Shown here: positions 44,767 to 53,721 of the stretch, in pieces
How positions within the stretch are numbered: the stretch's first letter is position 1
Layout of the letters: every line of letters begins with the position of its first letter
NCBI GenBank assembly: GCA_030684575.1
Contig: JAUXVD010000018.1
Span: forward strand, 1 to 64,000
DNA: 64,000 nucleotides
Reading direction: 5' to 3'
DNA from: Nitrospirota bacterium
GTDB taxonomy: Bacteria; Nitrospirota; Nitrospiria; Nitrospirales; Nitrospiraceae
Notes under the pieces: generated by a model
The model's database searches: none
What the model saw: only the letters and a program-made list of their open reading frames with translations
What the model was told of the DNA's origin: nothing
Position numbers and translations under genes: made by a program

Positions 44767-46887
44767 ATGGCTGCTCAAACCTCGATTCAGGCAACGCCTC
44801 CGATCCTTTCACCGCAGTCGATCATCAAACACCCGGACATCATGTTGTCCTTGGGTGTGGTGTCGGTGATCATGGTCATGCTGTTGCCGCTGCCGAGATT
44901 TCTTCTCGACCTCCTCCTGGCCTTCAACATTACCGTGTCGGTCATCATCCTGCTCGTGGGCTTGCAAGTGCGGCGGCCGATCGAATTTTCGGCGTTTCCG
45001 TCCGTGTTGCTGATGGTCACGCTCCTTCGTCTCGCGCTGAATATCGCCTCGACCCGTCTCATCCTGCTCCATGGCAACGAAGGGGCCGGGGCGGCGGGAG
45101 AGGTGATCCGGGCGTTCGGAAACTTCGTGGTCGGCGGAAACTACACGGTCGGTCTCGTGATCTTCGCGATTTTGGTCATCATCAACTTTGTCGTCGTGAC
45201 GAAGGGCGCCGGGCGCGTGGCTGAAGTGGCCGCGCGGTTCACGTTGGACGCGATGCCGGGCAAGCAGATGAGCATCGATGCGGATTTGAATGCCGGACTG
45301 ATCAACGAGACGGAAGCACGGCGGCGGCGTCGTGAGATTGCCGAAGAGGCTGATTTCTACGGATCGATGGACGGCGCCAGCAAGTTTGTTCGTGGCGATG
45401 CCACGGCGGCGGTCATCATCGTGTTCGTGAACATTTTGGGCGGATTGACGATCGGCGTCTTGCAGCAGGGCATGAGTCCCGGTCTGGCTGCACAGACCTA
45501 TACCCTGTTGACGGTAGGTGAAGGGCTGGTCGCACAGATCCCCGCGCTGATCGTGTCGACGGCGGCCGGCATCATTGTGACGCGCGCCGCGTCCGACGGC
45601 GACCTCGGCACCGATATTATGGGGCAAGTCCTGGTGTCGCCAAAAGCGGTGGGGACCGCCGCCGGCATTTTGCTGGCCCTCGGCCTGATTCCCGGCCTGC
45701 CCCACCTGGCATTCCTTGGTTTGGGCGGCGCGGCAGCCTATTTGGCCTACCGCCTCTCTCAACAGAACGAGCAGGCGACGACGTCCATGCCGGCCCCGGC
45801 TGCGGCTACGGCTGCAAAATCTGAAGAGGCGGCATCTCACGTCGCTCCCCTCGACTTGATGGAAGTCCAGGTGGGCTATGGCCTGATCGGTATGGTTGAA
45901 GGCACGCATGGGACTGCGCTGCTGGAGCGTATCAAAGGTTTGCGGAAACAGTTTGCCGAAACGATGGGCTTTCTCCTGCCGCCGATCCATATTCGCGACA
46001 ACCTGCAACTCCGCCCCAACGAATATGCCGTCATGCTGAAGGGAGTGGAACTGTCCAAATCAGAGGTGCTGCCGTCGCACGTCCTGGCGATCGATCCAGG
46101 AACCGCTCAGCGTGGCGCCATCCAGGGTGTGGCGACCAAGGAACCGGCCTTCGGGTTGCCCGCATTATGGGTGCCGGAGTCGATGCGTGAGCAAGCACAA
46201 TTGGCCGGTTATACCGTCGTCGATGCTAGCTCGGCCATCGCGACCCATCTGTCTGAAATCATCAAGCGTCATGGGCATGAATTGTTGGGACGGCAGGAGG
46301 TGCAAGCCCTGTTGGACGAGACTGCCAAGGCGCATCCCAGACTCGTTGAGGAGTTGATTCCCACGTTACTGCCGTTGGGTTCGGTGGTGCGCATTCTAGG
46401 AAACTTGCTGCGCGAAGGCATTCCAATCCGTGATTTGCGTTCCGTCCTTGAGGCGATTGCCGATCATGCGAGCTCGACGAAAGATCCTGAACTGCTGACG
46501 GAAATCGCGCGGCAGGCCTTATCACGGACCATTACACGCCAGCATCAAGCTCCGGACGGCACGTTGCCTGTCATCACCTTGGATCCGCGCTTAGATCGGT
46601 CGCTCAGTGAACAGGTCGCCGCGCTTCCGCAGGGGGGGCTGTTGAATTTGGATCCGAACACGTCTCAGAAGTTGTTGACGGCGTTGAAACAGGCGGCGGA
46701 ACGGGTCGCGTCGCGTGGCCAGCAGCCGGTGGTGCTCTGCTCCCCGGTGTTGCGGCGCCATATCCGCCGCTTGACCGATCGGATTCTGCGTACGGTGCCG
46801 GTGTTGGGTCTCAATGAAATCGACGCGATGGTCCAGCTTCAATCGCTGGACACGATCAGGTTGGATGTCGAACTTCCACGATTGTGA
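44767..46887 (+). CDS. flhA: Flagellar export gate protein FlhA
   Basis: A 706-residue protein. The N-terminal eight-helix membrane domain shows the FHIPEP-type signature RVAEVAARFTLDAMPGKQMS and IDADLNAGLINETEARRRR. A linker rich in Ala/Thr (about 335-355) leads to the four-subdomain cytoplasmic part that docks chaperone-substrate complexes (QEVQALLDETAKAHPRLVEE). It is the proton-driven motor of export. Confidence 0.97.
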   Translation: MAAQTSIQATPPILSPQSIIKHPDIMLSLGVVSVIMVMLLPLPRFLLDLLLAFNITVSVIILLVGLQVRRPIEFSAFPSVLLMVTLLRLALNIASTRLILLHGNEGAGAAGEVIRAFGNFVVGGNYTVGLVIFAILVIINFVVVTKGAGRVAEVAARFTLDAMPGKQMSIDADLNAGLINETEARRRRREIAEEADFYGSMDGASKFVRGDATAAVIIVFVNILGGLTIGVLQQGMSPGLAAQTYTLLTVGEGLVAQIPALIVSTAAGIIVTRAASDGDLGTDIMGQVLVSPKAVGTAAGILLALGLIPGLPHLAFLGLGGAAAYLAYRLSQQNEQATTSMPAPAAATAAKSEEAASHVAPLDLMEVQVGYGLIGMVEGTHGTALLERIKGLRKQFAETMGFLLPPIHIRDNLQLRPNEYAVMLKGVELSKSEVLPSHVLAIDPGTAQRGAIQGVATKEPAFGLPALWVPESMREQAQLAGYTVVDASSAIATHLSEIIKRHGHELLGRQEVQALLDETAKAHPRLVEELIPTLLPLGSVVRILGNLLREGIPIRDLRSVLEAIADHASSTKDPELLTEIARQALSRTITRQHQAPDGTLPVITLDPRLDRSLSEQVAALPQGGLLNLDPNTSQKLLTALKQAAERVASRGQQPVVLCSPVLRRHIRRLTDRILRTVPVLGLNEIDAMVQLQSLDTIRLDVELPRL

Positions 46888-46895
46888 GGTAAGCC

Positions 46896-48260
46896 ATGAA
46901 GGTGAAGTTGTTTCATGCTGAAACCATGCACGAGGCCATCCGCGACATTAAGGCGGAGCTGGGGCCCGATGCGATCATCCTCTCGACCAAACGGGTGCGC
47001 CAGGGGAGCTTGCCCTTCGGACTATTTGGTAAACCGTTGTTGGAAGTGACGGCGGCGACCGATCGCGACGCGAAGGAGTTCGCGCCGATCCCTCAGCCGG
47101 CTATCCCGGTACCACGGCAGGTCGCGCGGCCGGTTCTGCCGACCCCTCCGGCGGCACCGGAGCCCGCTCCTCTGTTTCAGGACACCCTGAGCGCATTGCT
47201 GCTTCGCTCCGCCACGACCCAACCCCTCGCCCAGGCGGCCCCTGTGCCGTCACCGGTCGCGCCTCCGCTTCCGCCGGTGAAGTCGACGGAACGGGTCCAT
47301 CGAGTGAAGCAGGACCTCCGAGAACTGCATCAACGCCTGACGACGTCGTTGCCCGATGATGCGCCGACGGAAGGCGCAGGATTTCCCGCTCCTATTGCAC
47401 GGGCCTGCCGTCAGTTGATCGACCAAGGCCTGCGTCACGCCAGCGCCGAGCACCTCTGCCTGGCGCTTCGCCGCAGGCTTGCGTCGGAGACGACCCTGAC
47501 AGATGGTGCGATTCAGGAGACACTGCATCGGCTCCTTGTGGAGGCCGTCCGGGGAAGTGGGCCGCTCTTGAGCCCCGGGGACAATTACAATGTCGCCATG
47601 TTTGTTGGCCCGAGCGGAGTCGGTAAGACCACGGCGATCGTGAAACTCGCCACACATTACCGTCTGGAGGAACACAAGTCAGTCGTATTGATCACCTTGG
47701 ATACCTGCCGTACGGCTGCGGTTGAACATCTTCGCATGTATGCCGATGTGTTAGGCGTGACACTTGAGACTGCTCAGACCACGGCTGACGTGATGGATGG
47801 CATCCGCCGTCATCGCGAGGCGAATCTTATTCTCATCGATACCCCTGGGTTTGGCGTGAATGAGACGGCACGGCTGGCTCATCTTGGCGGGCTGAAAGAC
47901 TCGTACGGCCCGATCGAGACACATCTCGTCCTCTCCGCCTGCACCAGGATGCAGGATCTCCGTCGCACGGTGGCGCGGTATGACGTCTGTGCGCCGACCC
48001 GGTTGCTCTTTACCAAGTTGGACGAGACAGCTGAATACGGAAATCTCTTCGAACTGGCCTACCAGACGACCTTGCCCCTCTCGTATTGGGGCATCGGTCA
48101 GCAAGTGCCGGAAGATCTCGAGCTGGCGCAACCGGGACGGTTGGCCGATCTGTTGCTCGAGCGTGGTTCTGCTCACGTCACATCACCAGGCCTCTCGTCA
48201 CCCCGTGGATGCGACAGTCTCGCTTCCGTCGGCGGTACGACGCCACAACACGCGCAGTAG
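46896..48260 (+). CDS. flhF: Flagellar placement GTPase FlhF
   Basis: A 454-residue SRP-type GTPase. The N-terminal KVKLFHAETMHEAIRDIKAE and AIILSTKRVRQG motif is followed by a Pro/Ala-rich linker (about 65-130) and the NG domain with GPSGVGKTTAIVKLA (G1), DTCRTAAVEHLRMY, DTPGFG (G3) and TKLDE (G4). With FlhG it sets where and how many flagella form, pointing to polar flagellation. Confidence 0.94.
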   Translation: MKVKLFHAETMHEAIRDIKAELGPDAIILSTKRVRQGSLPFGLFGKPLLEVTAATDRDAKEFAPIPQPAIPVPRQVARPVLPTPPAAPEPAPLFQDTLSALLLRSATTQPLAQAAPVPSPVAPPLPPVKSTERVHRVKQDLRELHQRLTTSLPDDAPTEGAGFPAPIARACRQLIDQGLRHASAEHLCLALRRRLASETTLTDGAIQETLHRLLVEAVRGSGPLLSPGDNYNVAMFVGPSGVGKTTAIVKLATHYRLEEHKSVVLITLDTCRTAAVEHLRMYADVLGVTLETAQTTADVMDGIRRHREANLILIDTPGFGVNETARLAHLGGLKDSYGPIETHLVLSACTRMQDLRRTVARYDVCAPTRLLFTKLDETAEYGNLFELAYQTTLPLSYWGIGQQVPEDLELAQPGRLADLLLERGSAHVTSPGLSSPRGCDSLASVGGTTPQHAQ

Positions 48261-48272
48261 GGAGACTCCCGC

Positions 48273-49133
48273 ATGAAGTATATGCTGAGCACAGAGGGCA
48301 CCGCGAAACCGATGATCGACCGTGAAAGTTCATACACCCATGTGATTACGGTGACGAGTGGAAAGGGTGGGGTCGGGAAGACCAATATTGTGGCAAATCT
48401 TGCCGTGGCCTTGTCGCGAGCCGGCAAAGAAGTCCTAGTGCTGGATGCCGATTTAGGATTGGGTAATATCGATGTGCTTTTGGGGCTGGTGCCCCGCTAT
48501 ACGTTGGAACATGTGCTGGCCGGTTCCCACCACTTGTCCGATATCGTCATTCCCGGTCCCGCCGGCATCCAGGTGCTGCCGGCCAGCTCCGGCCTGCCGC
48601 AACTCACATCCTTAAGCGACGCGCAGCAACTGCTGCTGCAAAGCGAGCTGGAAGATGTGGCGAAAACGGTGGACGTGCTGTTGATCGATACCGGCGCAGG
48701 GATTTCTCCCAATGTGACCTATTTTGCCTCTGCGGCGCAGGAAACGGTCGTCGTCATTTCGCCGGAACCGACCTCCCTGACCGACGCCTATGCGCTCATC
48801 AAAGTTCTGTGGCGGCAGCATCGGGAACGCCGATTTAAAGTGTTGGTCAACATGGTGAAGAGTCAGCGCGACGCGACACAGACATTCCGGAAGCTCGATG
48901 CGGCCGCGGATCGTTTCCTGCATATCAATTTGGAGTACATGGGGTATATCCCGTTCGATGATTATCTGCCGATGGCGGTGCTTCAGCAGAAGGCGGTGAC
49001 GGAATGCTTTCCTCATTCGCCCGCCAGCCGAGCGTTCGTCCAGCTTGCAGGGCAGATTGCTGAATGGCCTGTGCCTCAACTTCCGAAGAGTACCGTGCAG
49101 TTCTTGTGGCGCCAATTGATCCACACGGCCTAG
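48273..49133 (+). CDS. flhG: MinD-like flagellar number regulator FlhG
   Basis: A 286-residue ParA/MinD ATPase with the deviant Walker A SGKGGVGKTNIVANLA, LDADLGLGNIDVLLGL and LIDTGAGIS. Position after flhF and length support FlhG (YlxH/FleN). The N-terminus does not show the DQAxxLR motif that activates FlhF in other species. A C-terminal membrane-targeting helix is possible but unclear. It probably restrains flagellar number and may bind a sigma-54 activator as FleN does FleQ. Confidence 0.92.
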   Translation: MKYMLSTEGTAKPMIDRESSYTHVITVTSGKGGVGKTNIVANLAVALSRAGKEVLVLDADLGLGNIDVLLGLVPRYTLEHVLAGSHHLSDIVIPGPAGIQVLPASSGLPQLTSLSDAQQLLLQSELEDVAKTVDVLLIDTGAGISPNVTYFASAAQETVVVISPEPTSLTDAYALIKVLWRQHRERRFKVLVNMVKSQRDATQTFRKLDAAADRFLHINLEYMGYIPFDDYLPMAVLQQKAVTECFPHSPASRAFVQLAGQIAEWPVPQLPKSTVQFLWRQLIHTA

Positions 49134-49172
49134 AGGTAGGTCCATGGTGATACGAACACAGAAAGCATACTG

Positions 49173-49925
49173 ATGATGAACAATATTGCGACACAACCAA
49201 GCCCAGCGGTCGGCCCCGCGCTCGAAGCGCAACGCGAACGGATCATTAAAGAGTTCGCGCATATCGTGAAAGCGATGGCCCATCGTCTGGCCTTCCGGCT
49301 GCCTGCCTATATGGATGCGGAAGACCTCGTGTCGGTCGGCGTCATTGGATTGATGGATGCGATGGACAAGTATGATCCCACTCGGGAGGCTAAGTTTAAA
49401 ACCTATGCCGAGTTTCGCATTCGGGGGGCCATGCTGGATGAAATTCGTTCCATGGACTGGATCCCTCGCTCGGTGCATGAGCGGGTCTCGTTGTTACAAC
49501 GCACGCATACCGAGTTGATGAACAGGCTTGGCCGGCCCCCGACGGATGAGGAAGTGGCGGCAGAATTAAAGATGACGCAAGCTGAACTCGACGAGTTTCT
49601 CTCGCGTGCTCGTGGCGCTGTCCTGGTGAGCCTGGACGACATTCAGGTCAACGAGCCGAACGGGCAGAAGATCCTCACGATGCTCGCCGACACGCACCAA
49701 CCCGATGCCCTCGCGACGATTCTCGGTGAGCGGGAGCGGACGGCGGTGACGAATGCGATTCAGCAATTGCCGGAGAAGGAACGTCTCGTGCTCACGCTGT
49801 ACTACTACGAAGAATTGACGATGAAGGAAATCGGCCGCATTCTAAAAGTCACGGAATCTCGCGTCTGTCAGATCCATACCAAAGCGGTCTTGCACCTCAA
49901 GGGAAGCCTGCACGTGCTGCAATGA
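49173..49925 (+). CDS. fliA: Flagellar sigma factor FliA (sigma-28)
   Basis: A 250-residue sigma factor. Region 2 has EDLVSVGVIGLMDAMDKYDP and KFKTYAEFRIRGAMLDEIRS plus MDWIPRSVH. Region 3 is RLGRPPTDEEVAAELKMTQA, and region 4 has LTMKEIGRILKVTESRVCQI. It directs late flagellar genes and is held by FlgM (56348). A second ATG follows at 49176. The following ORF starts on the first base after its TGA. Confidence 0.97.
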   Translation: MMNNIATQPSPAVGPALEAQRERIIKEFAHIVKAMAHRLAFRLPAYMDAEDLVSVGVIGLMDAMDKYDPTREAKFKTYAEFRIRGAMLDEIRSMDWIPRSVHERVSLLQRTHTELMNRLGRPPTDEEVAAELKMTQAELDEFLSRARGAVLVSLDDIQVNEPNGQKILTMLADTHQPDALATILGERERTAVTNAIQQLPEKERLVLTLYYYEELTMKEIGRILKVTESRVCQIHTKAVLHLKGSLHVLQ

Positions 49926-50120
49926 GTGGCGGGATTCCGCTCCCCTGAGCCCGACGACAGGGACGTTCCTGCCGTGGCGGGGGCGTGGGGGAGCCGTGGA
50001 GCTCGTTTGGTGCTGCTGCTGCTCATTGTTCTGTATCCTTCGATCCTCAAGTCTTTCCTGCCATCAACCGAAACAGTCAGTGGTAATTCTCTCACATTGA
50101 CTGGGTCCGGGAATTCGTGA
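49926..50120 (+). CDS. Possible small membrane protein between fliA and the GGDEF gene
   Basis: A 64-residue frame beginning with GTG directly after the fliA stop and ending in a TGA that overlaps the GTG of the next gene. It has one hydrophobic segment (about 29-45, LVLLLLIVLYPSILKSFLP) with a basic N-side, like a single-pass membrane peptide. The exact tiling suggests translational coupling and a real gene, but no homology is recognised and chance cannot be excluded. Confidence 0.4.
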   Translation: MAGFRSPEPDDRDVPAVAGAWGSRGARLVLLLLIVLYPSILKSFLPSTETVSGNSLTLTGSGNS

Positions 50121-50896
50121 CGACCCGCATGACACATGAACTTGCATACATTGGATCTTTCTCTACGGCCGTGAATGCCATGATGTCAGGCGCGGGTGAT
50201 GCCACGATGGCGCTGTCTCCTCTTCCAAGTCTCATCGGGCTCTGCCTGCTCTGTCTCCTGATCGTTGGAGGCCTGTGGTTCAGGGGGCTGCGGCCGCATG
50301 GATTTCGCCGAAGCGCGTCTAGGGACCGGGGCCCTGAGGTGGCGGCCTATGATTACGTGACAGGGCTACCCACCAGGCGATTATTCGAAACCTTACTCGA
50401 ACAAGCGGTCGGGCGTGCTGCCAAAACCGGTCGCCCCCTCACGGTGCTCGTGGTGGAGCTGGAACATTTCCGGATGGTGGCAGAGAGTCAAGGCCAGGCC
50501 AATAGTAATGTGCTCGTGCGGGTGCAGGCTGCGAGGGTCAAGGGTGTGCTGCGCTCGATGGACACGGTTGCACGGCTGACGCCGGATCAATTCGCTGTGA
50601 TCGCCGACAACCTCACGTCCCATCAAGAGGTTTCAGGGATTGTGGAGAAACTGCAGGCGACGGTCGGGTTACCGCTCACCTTGGACGGCCATGAGTTGTT
50701 CCTGACGTGCCGCATCGGCATCGCACGGTATCCGGATGATGCGACGGGACAGGAGGGCTTGATCGCACAGGCCCTGCAGGCCGTGAAGCATGCCAAGTCC
50801 CATGGGCAGGCCGTACGGTTTTCGTCGCCAGAGACCCATGCAAACGCTCATGAGCCTGCGCAAGCCGCGACCTCGTTCGCCGATCTTCTCCCGTAA
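50117..50896 (+). CDS. Degenerate GGDEF-domain membrane protein
   Basis: A 259-residue protein with one membrane helix (about 37-54) and a GGDEF fold: YDYVTGLPTRRLFETLLEQA as the domain start, VLVVELEHFRMVAESQGQAN, VLRSMDTVARLTPDQFAVIA and CRIGIARYPDDA. The active-site GG(D/E)EF is replaced by LTPDQF, and the metal site reads VVELEHF, so c-di-GMP synthesis is unlikely. It could bind a nucleotide or protein instead. Located between fliA and flgF. GTG at 50117, ATG at 50129 also possible. Confidence 0.75.
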   Translation: MTTRMTHELAYIGSFSTAVNAMMSGAGDATMALSPLPSLIGLCLLCLLIVGGLWFRGLRPHGFRRSASRDRGPEVAAYDYVTGLPTRRLFETLLEQAVGRAAKTGRPLTVLVVELEHFRMVAESQGQANSNVLVRVQAARVKGVLRSMDTVARLTPDQFAVIADNLTSHQEVSGIVEKLQATVGLPLTLDGHELFLTCRIGIARYPDDATGQEGLIAQALQAVKHAKSHGQAVRFSSPETHANAHEPAQAATSFADLLP

Positions 50897-51155
50897 TCTT
50901 CCGAATTCCTGAGCGCCTCCCAATCTCAGAACAGGGTCTCCAGTACTCAGCACTCGAACCTCCCGGTACCTTCTTCTTGCCCTGTTCGACCAGCGATATT
51001 TTTCCTACTCAGGCAGCTTCTTCCTAGTTCGTTGTGTCCCTGCTCATTTTCCCCATTCGATCACCGGTCGAAAGCGAATGCCGGTGCGGCTCAGTTGCCC
51101 GCAGATCACAGCATTTTTATGTGGACGGTCCGGCTCTTTGTCGTGGCCTCGGCCT
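50897..51155. other. Spacer before the flgF promoter
   Basis: No gene is seen between the GGDEF gene and the flgF operon. The open frame from 51034 runs through the sigma-54 promoter at 51156 and is not used as the flgF start. Confidence 0.5.
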
Positions 51156-51171
51156 TGGCATGCATGTTGCG
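51156..51171 (+). promoter_or_regulatory. Sigma-54 promoter of the flgFG operon
   Basis: TGGCATGCATGTTGCG matches the -24 and -12 boxes with right spacing; only the last base deviates. It lies 40 bases before the flgF ATG and fixes that start. Confidence 0.72.
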
Positions 51172-51210
51172 ATATGGCTTGGCATCAACGTCACGCAAGG
51201 AGCATTAGCG

Positions 51211-51981
51211 ATGAACCGAGCGATCTATCCCATTCTTTCCGGTGCCGTAGCACAAGAACGTCAGATGCAGGTGTTCGCCAATAATATGGCAAACGTCAAT
51301 ACGTCGGGATTCAAACAGGACGATCAGGGCTTTACCTCCGTCATGGGCAGGGTGCAGGTGTCCGGGTCGGCGTTGGCCAATCCGGCCGGGTTCGGCCAGC
51401 AAGTTGGTGTGCGGCCGGCTGGTTCAGCCGAGCGGGTATTTGTGAAGACCAATGCCGTGCATACCTCGTTTGAGCCCGGTCGGATCAGAATCACCGGTAA
51501 TCCATTGGACATGGCGCTTACAGGAAAAGGGTTTTTCGAGGTGAAGACGCCTCAAGGGCTTCGCTATACCAGGGACGGTATGCTCTCTCTCGATGGACAG
51601 GGCCGGCTGGTGACCAATCTCGGGCATCCTGTGATGGGCACCAGAGGAGAAATCAAAGTGCCCTCGGGCAGCATTCAAGTCACGAAAGAGGGTGCGATCC
51701 ATGTCGATGGCAAACCGGTCGCGACGATCAAGGTCATGGAGTTTCCTGACGACCATATGCCGGAGAAACATCTCGACGGATTTATGGATTCAGGAAACGG
51801 AAAAGTCATGAAGAACCCGGACATTCAAGGTGGGCATATCGAGGAGTCGAACGTCAGTTCGATCGGTGAGATGGTCAAGATGATCCAGGGTATGCGGAAT
51901 TACGAATCGAGTCAAAAGCTGATTCAGACCATCGATCGCATGGCGGAAATCGCCATTCAAGACGTCGGGAAAGTGTTGTAA
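51211..51981 (+). CDS. flgF: Flagellar basal-body rod protein FlgF
   Basis: A 256-residue proximal-rod protein: NRAIYPILSGAVAQERQMQV, FANNMANVNTSGFKQDD and the C-terminal SSIGEMVKMIQGMRNYESSQ. The ATG at 51211 has CAAGGAG upstream and follows the sigma-54 site; the 59-residue longer frame is rejected. It precedes flgG. Confidence 0.94.
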   Translation: MNRAIYPILSGAVAQERQMQVFANNMANVNTSGFKQDDQGFTSVMGRVQVSGSALANPAGFGQQVGVRPAGSAERVFVKTNAVHTSFEPGRIRITGNPLDMALTGKGFFEVKTPQGLRYTRDGMLSLDGQGRLVTNLGHPVMGTRGEIKVPSGSIQVTKEGAIHVDGKPVATIKVMEFPDDHMPEKHLDGFMDSGNGKVMKNPDIQGGHIEESNVSSIGEMVKMIQGMRNYESSQKLIQTIDRMAEIAIQDVGKVL

Positions 51982-51986
51982 TCGCA

Positions 51987-52075
51987 GTGATGAGTGAGGA
52001 GTGATCGGTGATGAGTACTGAGAGAAAGAACGATCTCCATCCCTTGCGCATCACCCATCACCCATCACCCATCAC
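51987..52075. repeat. Heptamer repeat forming an imperfect palindrome
   Basis: A right arm of CATCACC units (four, the last one incomplete, 52049-52075) is largely complementary to a left arm of GTGATGAG-like units (51987-52013). The structure fills the flgF-flgG gap and ends just before the GGGGAGG ribosome site of flgG. It is probably a dispersed low-complexity element or a hairpin affecting flgG expression. Confidence 0.65.
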
Positions 52076-52087
52076 GGGGAGGTTTTT

Positions 52088-52879
52088 ATGATTCGAGCCA
52101 TGTGGACGGCAGCGACGGGAATGACCGCTCAGCAACTCAATGTGGATACGATCGCCCACAATCTGGCGAACGTCAATACCAATGCGTTCAAGCGTAGCCG
52201 GGCGGAGTTTTCAGACTTGATGTATCAAGCCACCCGGCTTCCTGGAACGAATGCCTCGAATATCGGAGTTTTCCCGGTCGGTATCCAGGTGGGCGGAGGC
52301 GTTCGTCCTGTCACTGTGGCCAAAGAATGGGTACAGGGCAACATGCGCCAGACCGGCAACGAGTTGGACCTTGCCATCGATGGGGCAGGATTTTTCCAGG
52401 TACAGCGTTCGGACGGCACGATCATGTATACCCGCAACGGGTCATTTAAACGGGACAACGTCGGAAATTTGGTGACGGGAGACGGAGATCTGCTCAATCC
52501 GGTCATCACCATTCCCTCCGGCGTCCTCAAGCTCGACATCGGCCAGGACGGGACCGTGTCGGTGCAGTTGCCCGGTGTGACGCAGGCCTCGCAGATCGGT
52601 CAGATCCAGCTCACCAAGTTCGATAACCCGTCTGGATTGGTGGCGATGGGAAACAATCTCTTTCTCGACAGCTTCGCGTCAGGCCCTCCACTCCAGGGAA
52701 CTGGTGGATTCTCGACGGGATTCGGCACCGTGCAGCAGGGATTCCTGGAGAGCTCAAACGTCAACCTGGCGGAAGAAATGGTCAACATGATCATTGCGCA
52801 ACGGAGCTATGAGATTAACTCGAAGACCATTCAGGCATCGGACGAAATGATGTCCATTGCGAACAACCTCAGACGGTAA
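52088..52879 (+). CDS. flgG: Flagellar distal rod protein FlgG
   Basis: A 263-residue protein beginning RAMWTAATGMTAQQLNVDTI and ending NVNLAEEMVNMIIAQRSYEI...ASDEMMSIANNLRR, the FlgG signatures. Length and sequence are normal. GGGGAGG lies upstream of the ATG. Confidence 0.97.
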   Translation: MIRAMWTAATGMTAQQLNVDTIAHNLANVNTNAFKRSRAEFSDLMYQATRLPGTNASNIGVFPVGIQVGGGVRPVTVAKEWVQGNMRQTGNELDLAIDGAGFFQVQRSDGTIMYTRNGSFKRDNVGNLVTGDGDLLNPVITIPSGVLKLDIGQDGTVSVQLPGVTQASQIGQIQLTKFDNPSGLVAMGNNLFLDSFASGPPLQGTGGFSTGFGTVQQGFLESSNVNLAEEMVNMIIAQRSYEINSKTIQASDEMMSIANNLRR

Positions 52880-52914
52880 GACGGTTCGCCTGTAACGGAC
52901 AAAGGAGTGTGCCT

Positions 52915-53721
52915 ATGACGCAACGAAATCTGTATATGCCCTTCGTGCTGCTGATCGGTATCCTCGCCGGTCCCTGCCCTGCGAATGCGGCTTCTAGCGA
53001 TCGAGTGCCCATAGCCATGCGGGTGGCGCAAGGGCCCGAACTCCGCGCGATCAAGCTGGTTCCTGCTCCGGCCCCGGTCCTGCACCAGCTGCACCCCAAC
53101 GATATTCAGCGCAGCATTCTGCGTTTTCTCGAACAGGAGATGGCAGGGCAGGTGCGCGCGGTCTCTGCCACGATGGTGGACCCGCAGGAATCGATCGATG
53201 TGCCGCCCGGCAGTATGGGCCTGATGATTACTCCCCACGGGCTTGACGAGGGCCTCGGACGCCGGACCTTTCATGTCCAGATCAATGCGAACGGCAGGTC
53301 TTGGCAGACCATCGATGCCACGGCCGACATCAGCGCCTCCGTCGATGCCGTCGTACCGGTCAGGGTGATCAAAGCCGAGGATCTGATCGAAGCGGAAGAC
53401 CTTACGATTCAACGCATCAAGCTGCGAGAGCTGAACCATCAGTTGGCGACTAACATCAATGATGTCATCGGGAAAAGCGCAGCACGCGCGCTGCAGGCCA
53501 ACATGCCGATTCGCCTGACGATGATTAAGAAGCCGTATGCCGTTCGCAAAGGCGATCGTGTGGCGATTGAGGCTAAACATGGAGGGCTCTCGATTCAAGC
53601 GTCCGGCGTGACGAAGTCGAGCGGAGAGCTCGGCCAGTCCATTACGGTGGCGAACCTCGATTCAGGCAAAGAATTGCGCGCAAAGATCGTGGCGCCGGGA
53701 GTCGTACGCGTTGAGTATTAA
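52915..53721 (+). CDS. flgA: Flagellar P-ring assembly chaperone FlgA
   Basis: A 268-residue periplasmic protein with a signal peptide ending near PCPANAA. The SAF domain and C-terminal domain are ADLIEAEDLTIQ-like (VIKAEDLIEAEDLTIQRIKL), GKSAARALQANMPIRL, VRKGDRVAIEAKHGGLSI and GVVRVEY at the end. AAAGGAG precedes the ATG at 52915; the GTG two codons upstream is less likely. It helps FlgI form the P ring. Confidence 0.92.
   Translation: MTQRNLYMPFVLLIGILAGPCPANAASSDRVPIAMRVAQGPELRAIKLVPAPAPVLHQLHPNDIQRSILRFLEQEMAGQVRAVSATMVDPQESIDVPPGSMGLMITPHGLDEGLGRRTFHVQINANGRSWQTIDATADISASVDAVVPVRVIKAEDLIEAEDLTIQRIKLRELNHQLATNINDVIGKSAARALQANMPIRLTMIKKPYAVRKGDRVAIEAKHGGLSIQASGVTKSSGELGQSITVANLDSGKELRAKIVAPGVVRVEY

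Noticed and set aside
51034-51210. Longer flgF start at 51034
   Set aside because: The extension runs through the sigma-54 promoter and has no FlgF sequence; ATG 51211 has a ribosome site.
52049-52075. Short CATCACC repeats could suggest a CRISPR-like array
   Set aside because: Units are only seven bases without spacers and there are no cas genes; this is a simple repeat forming a palindrome.
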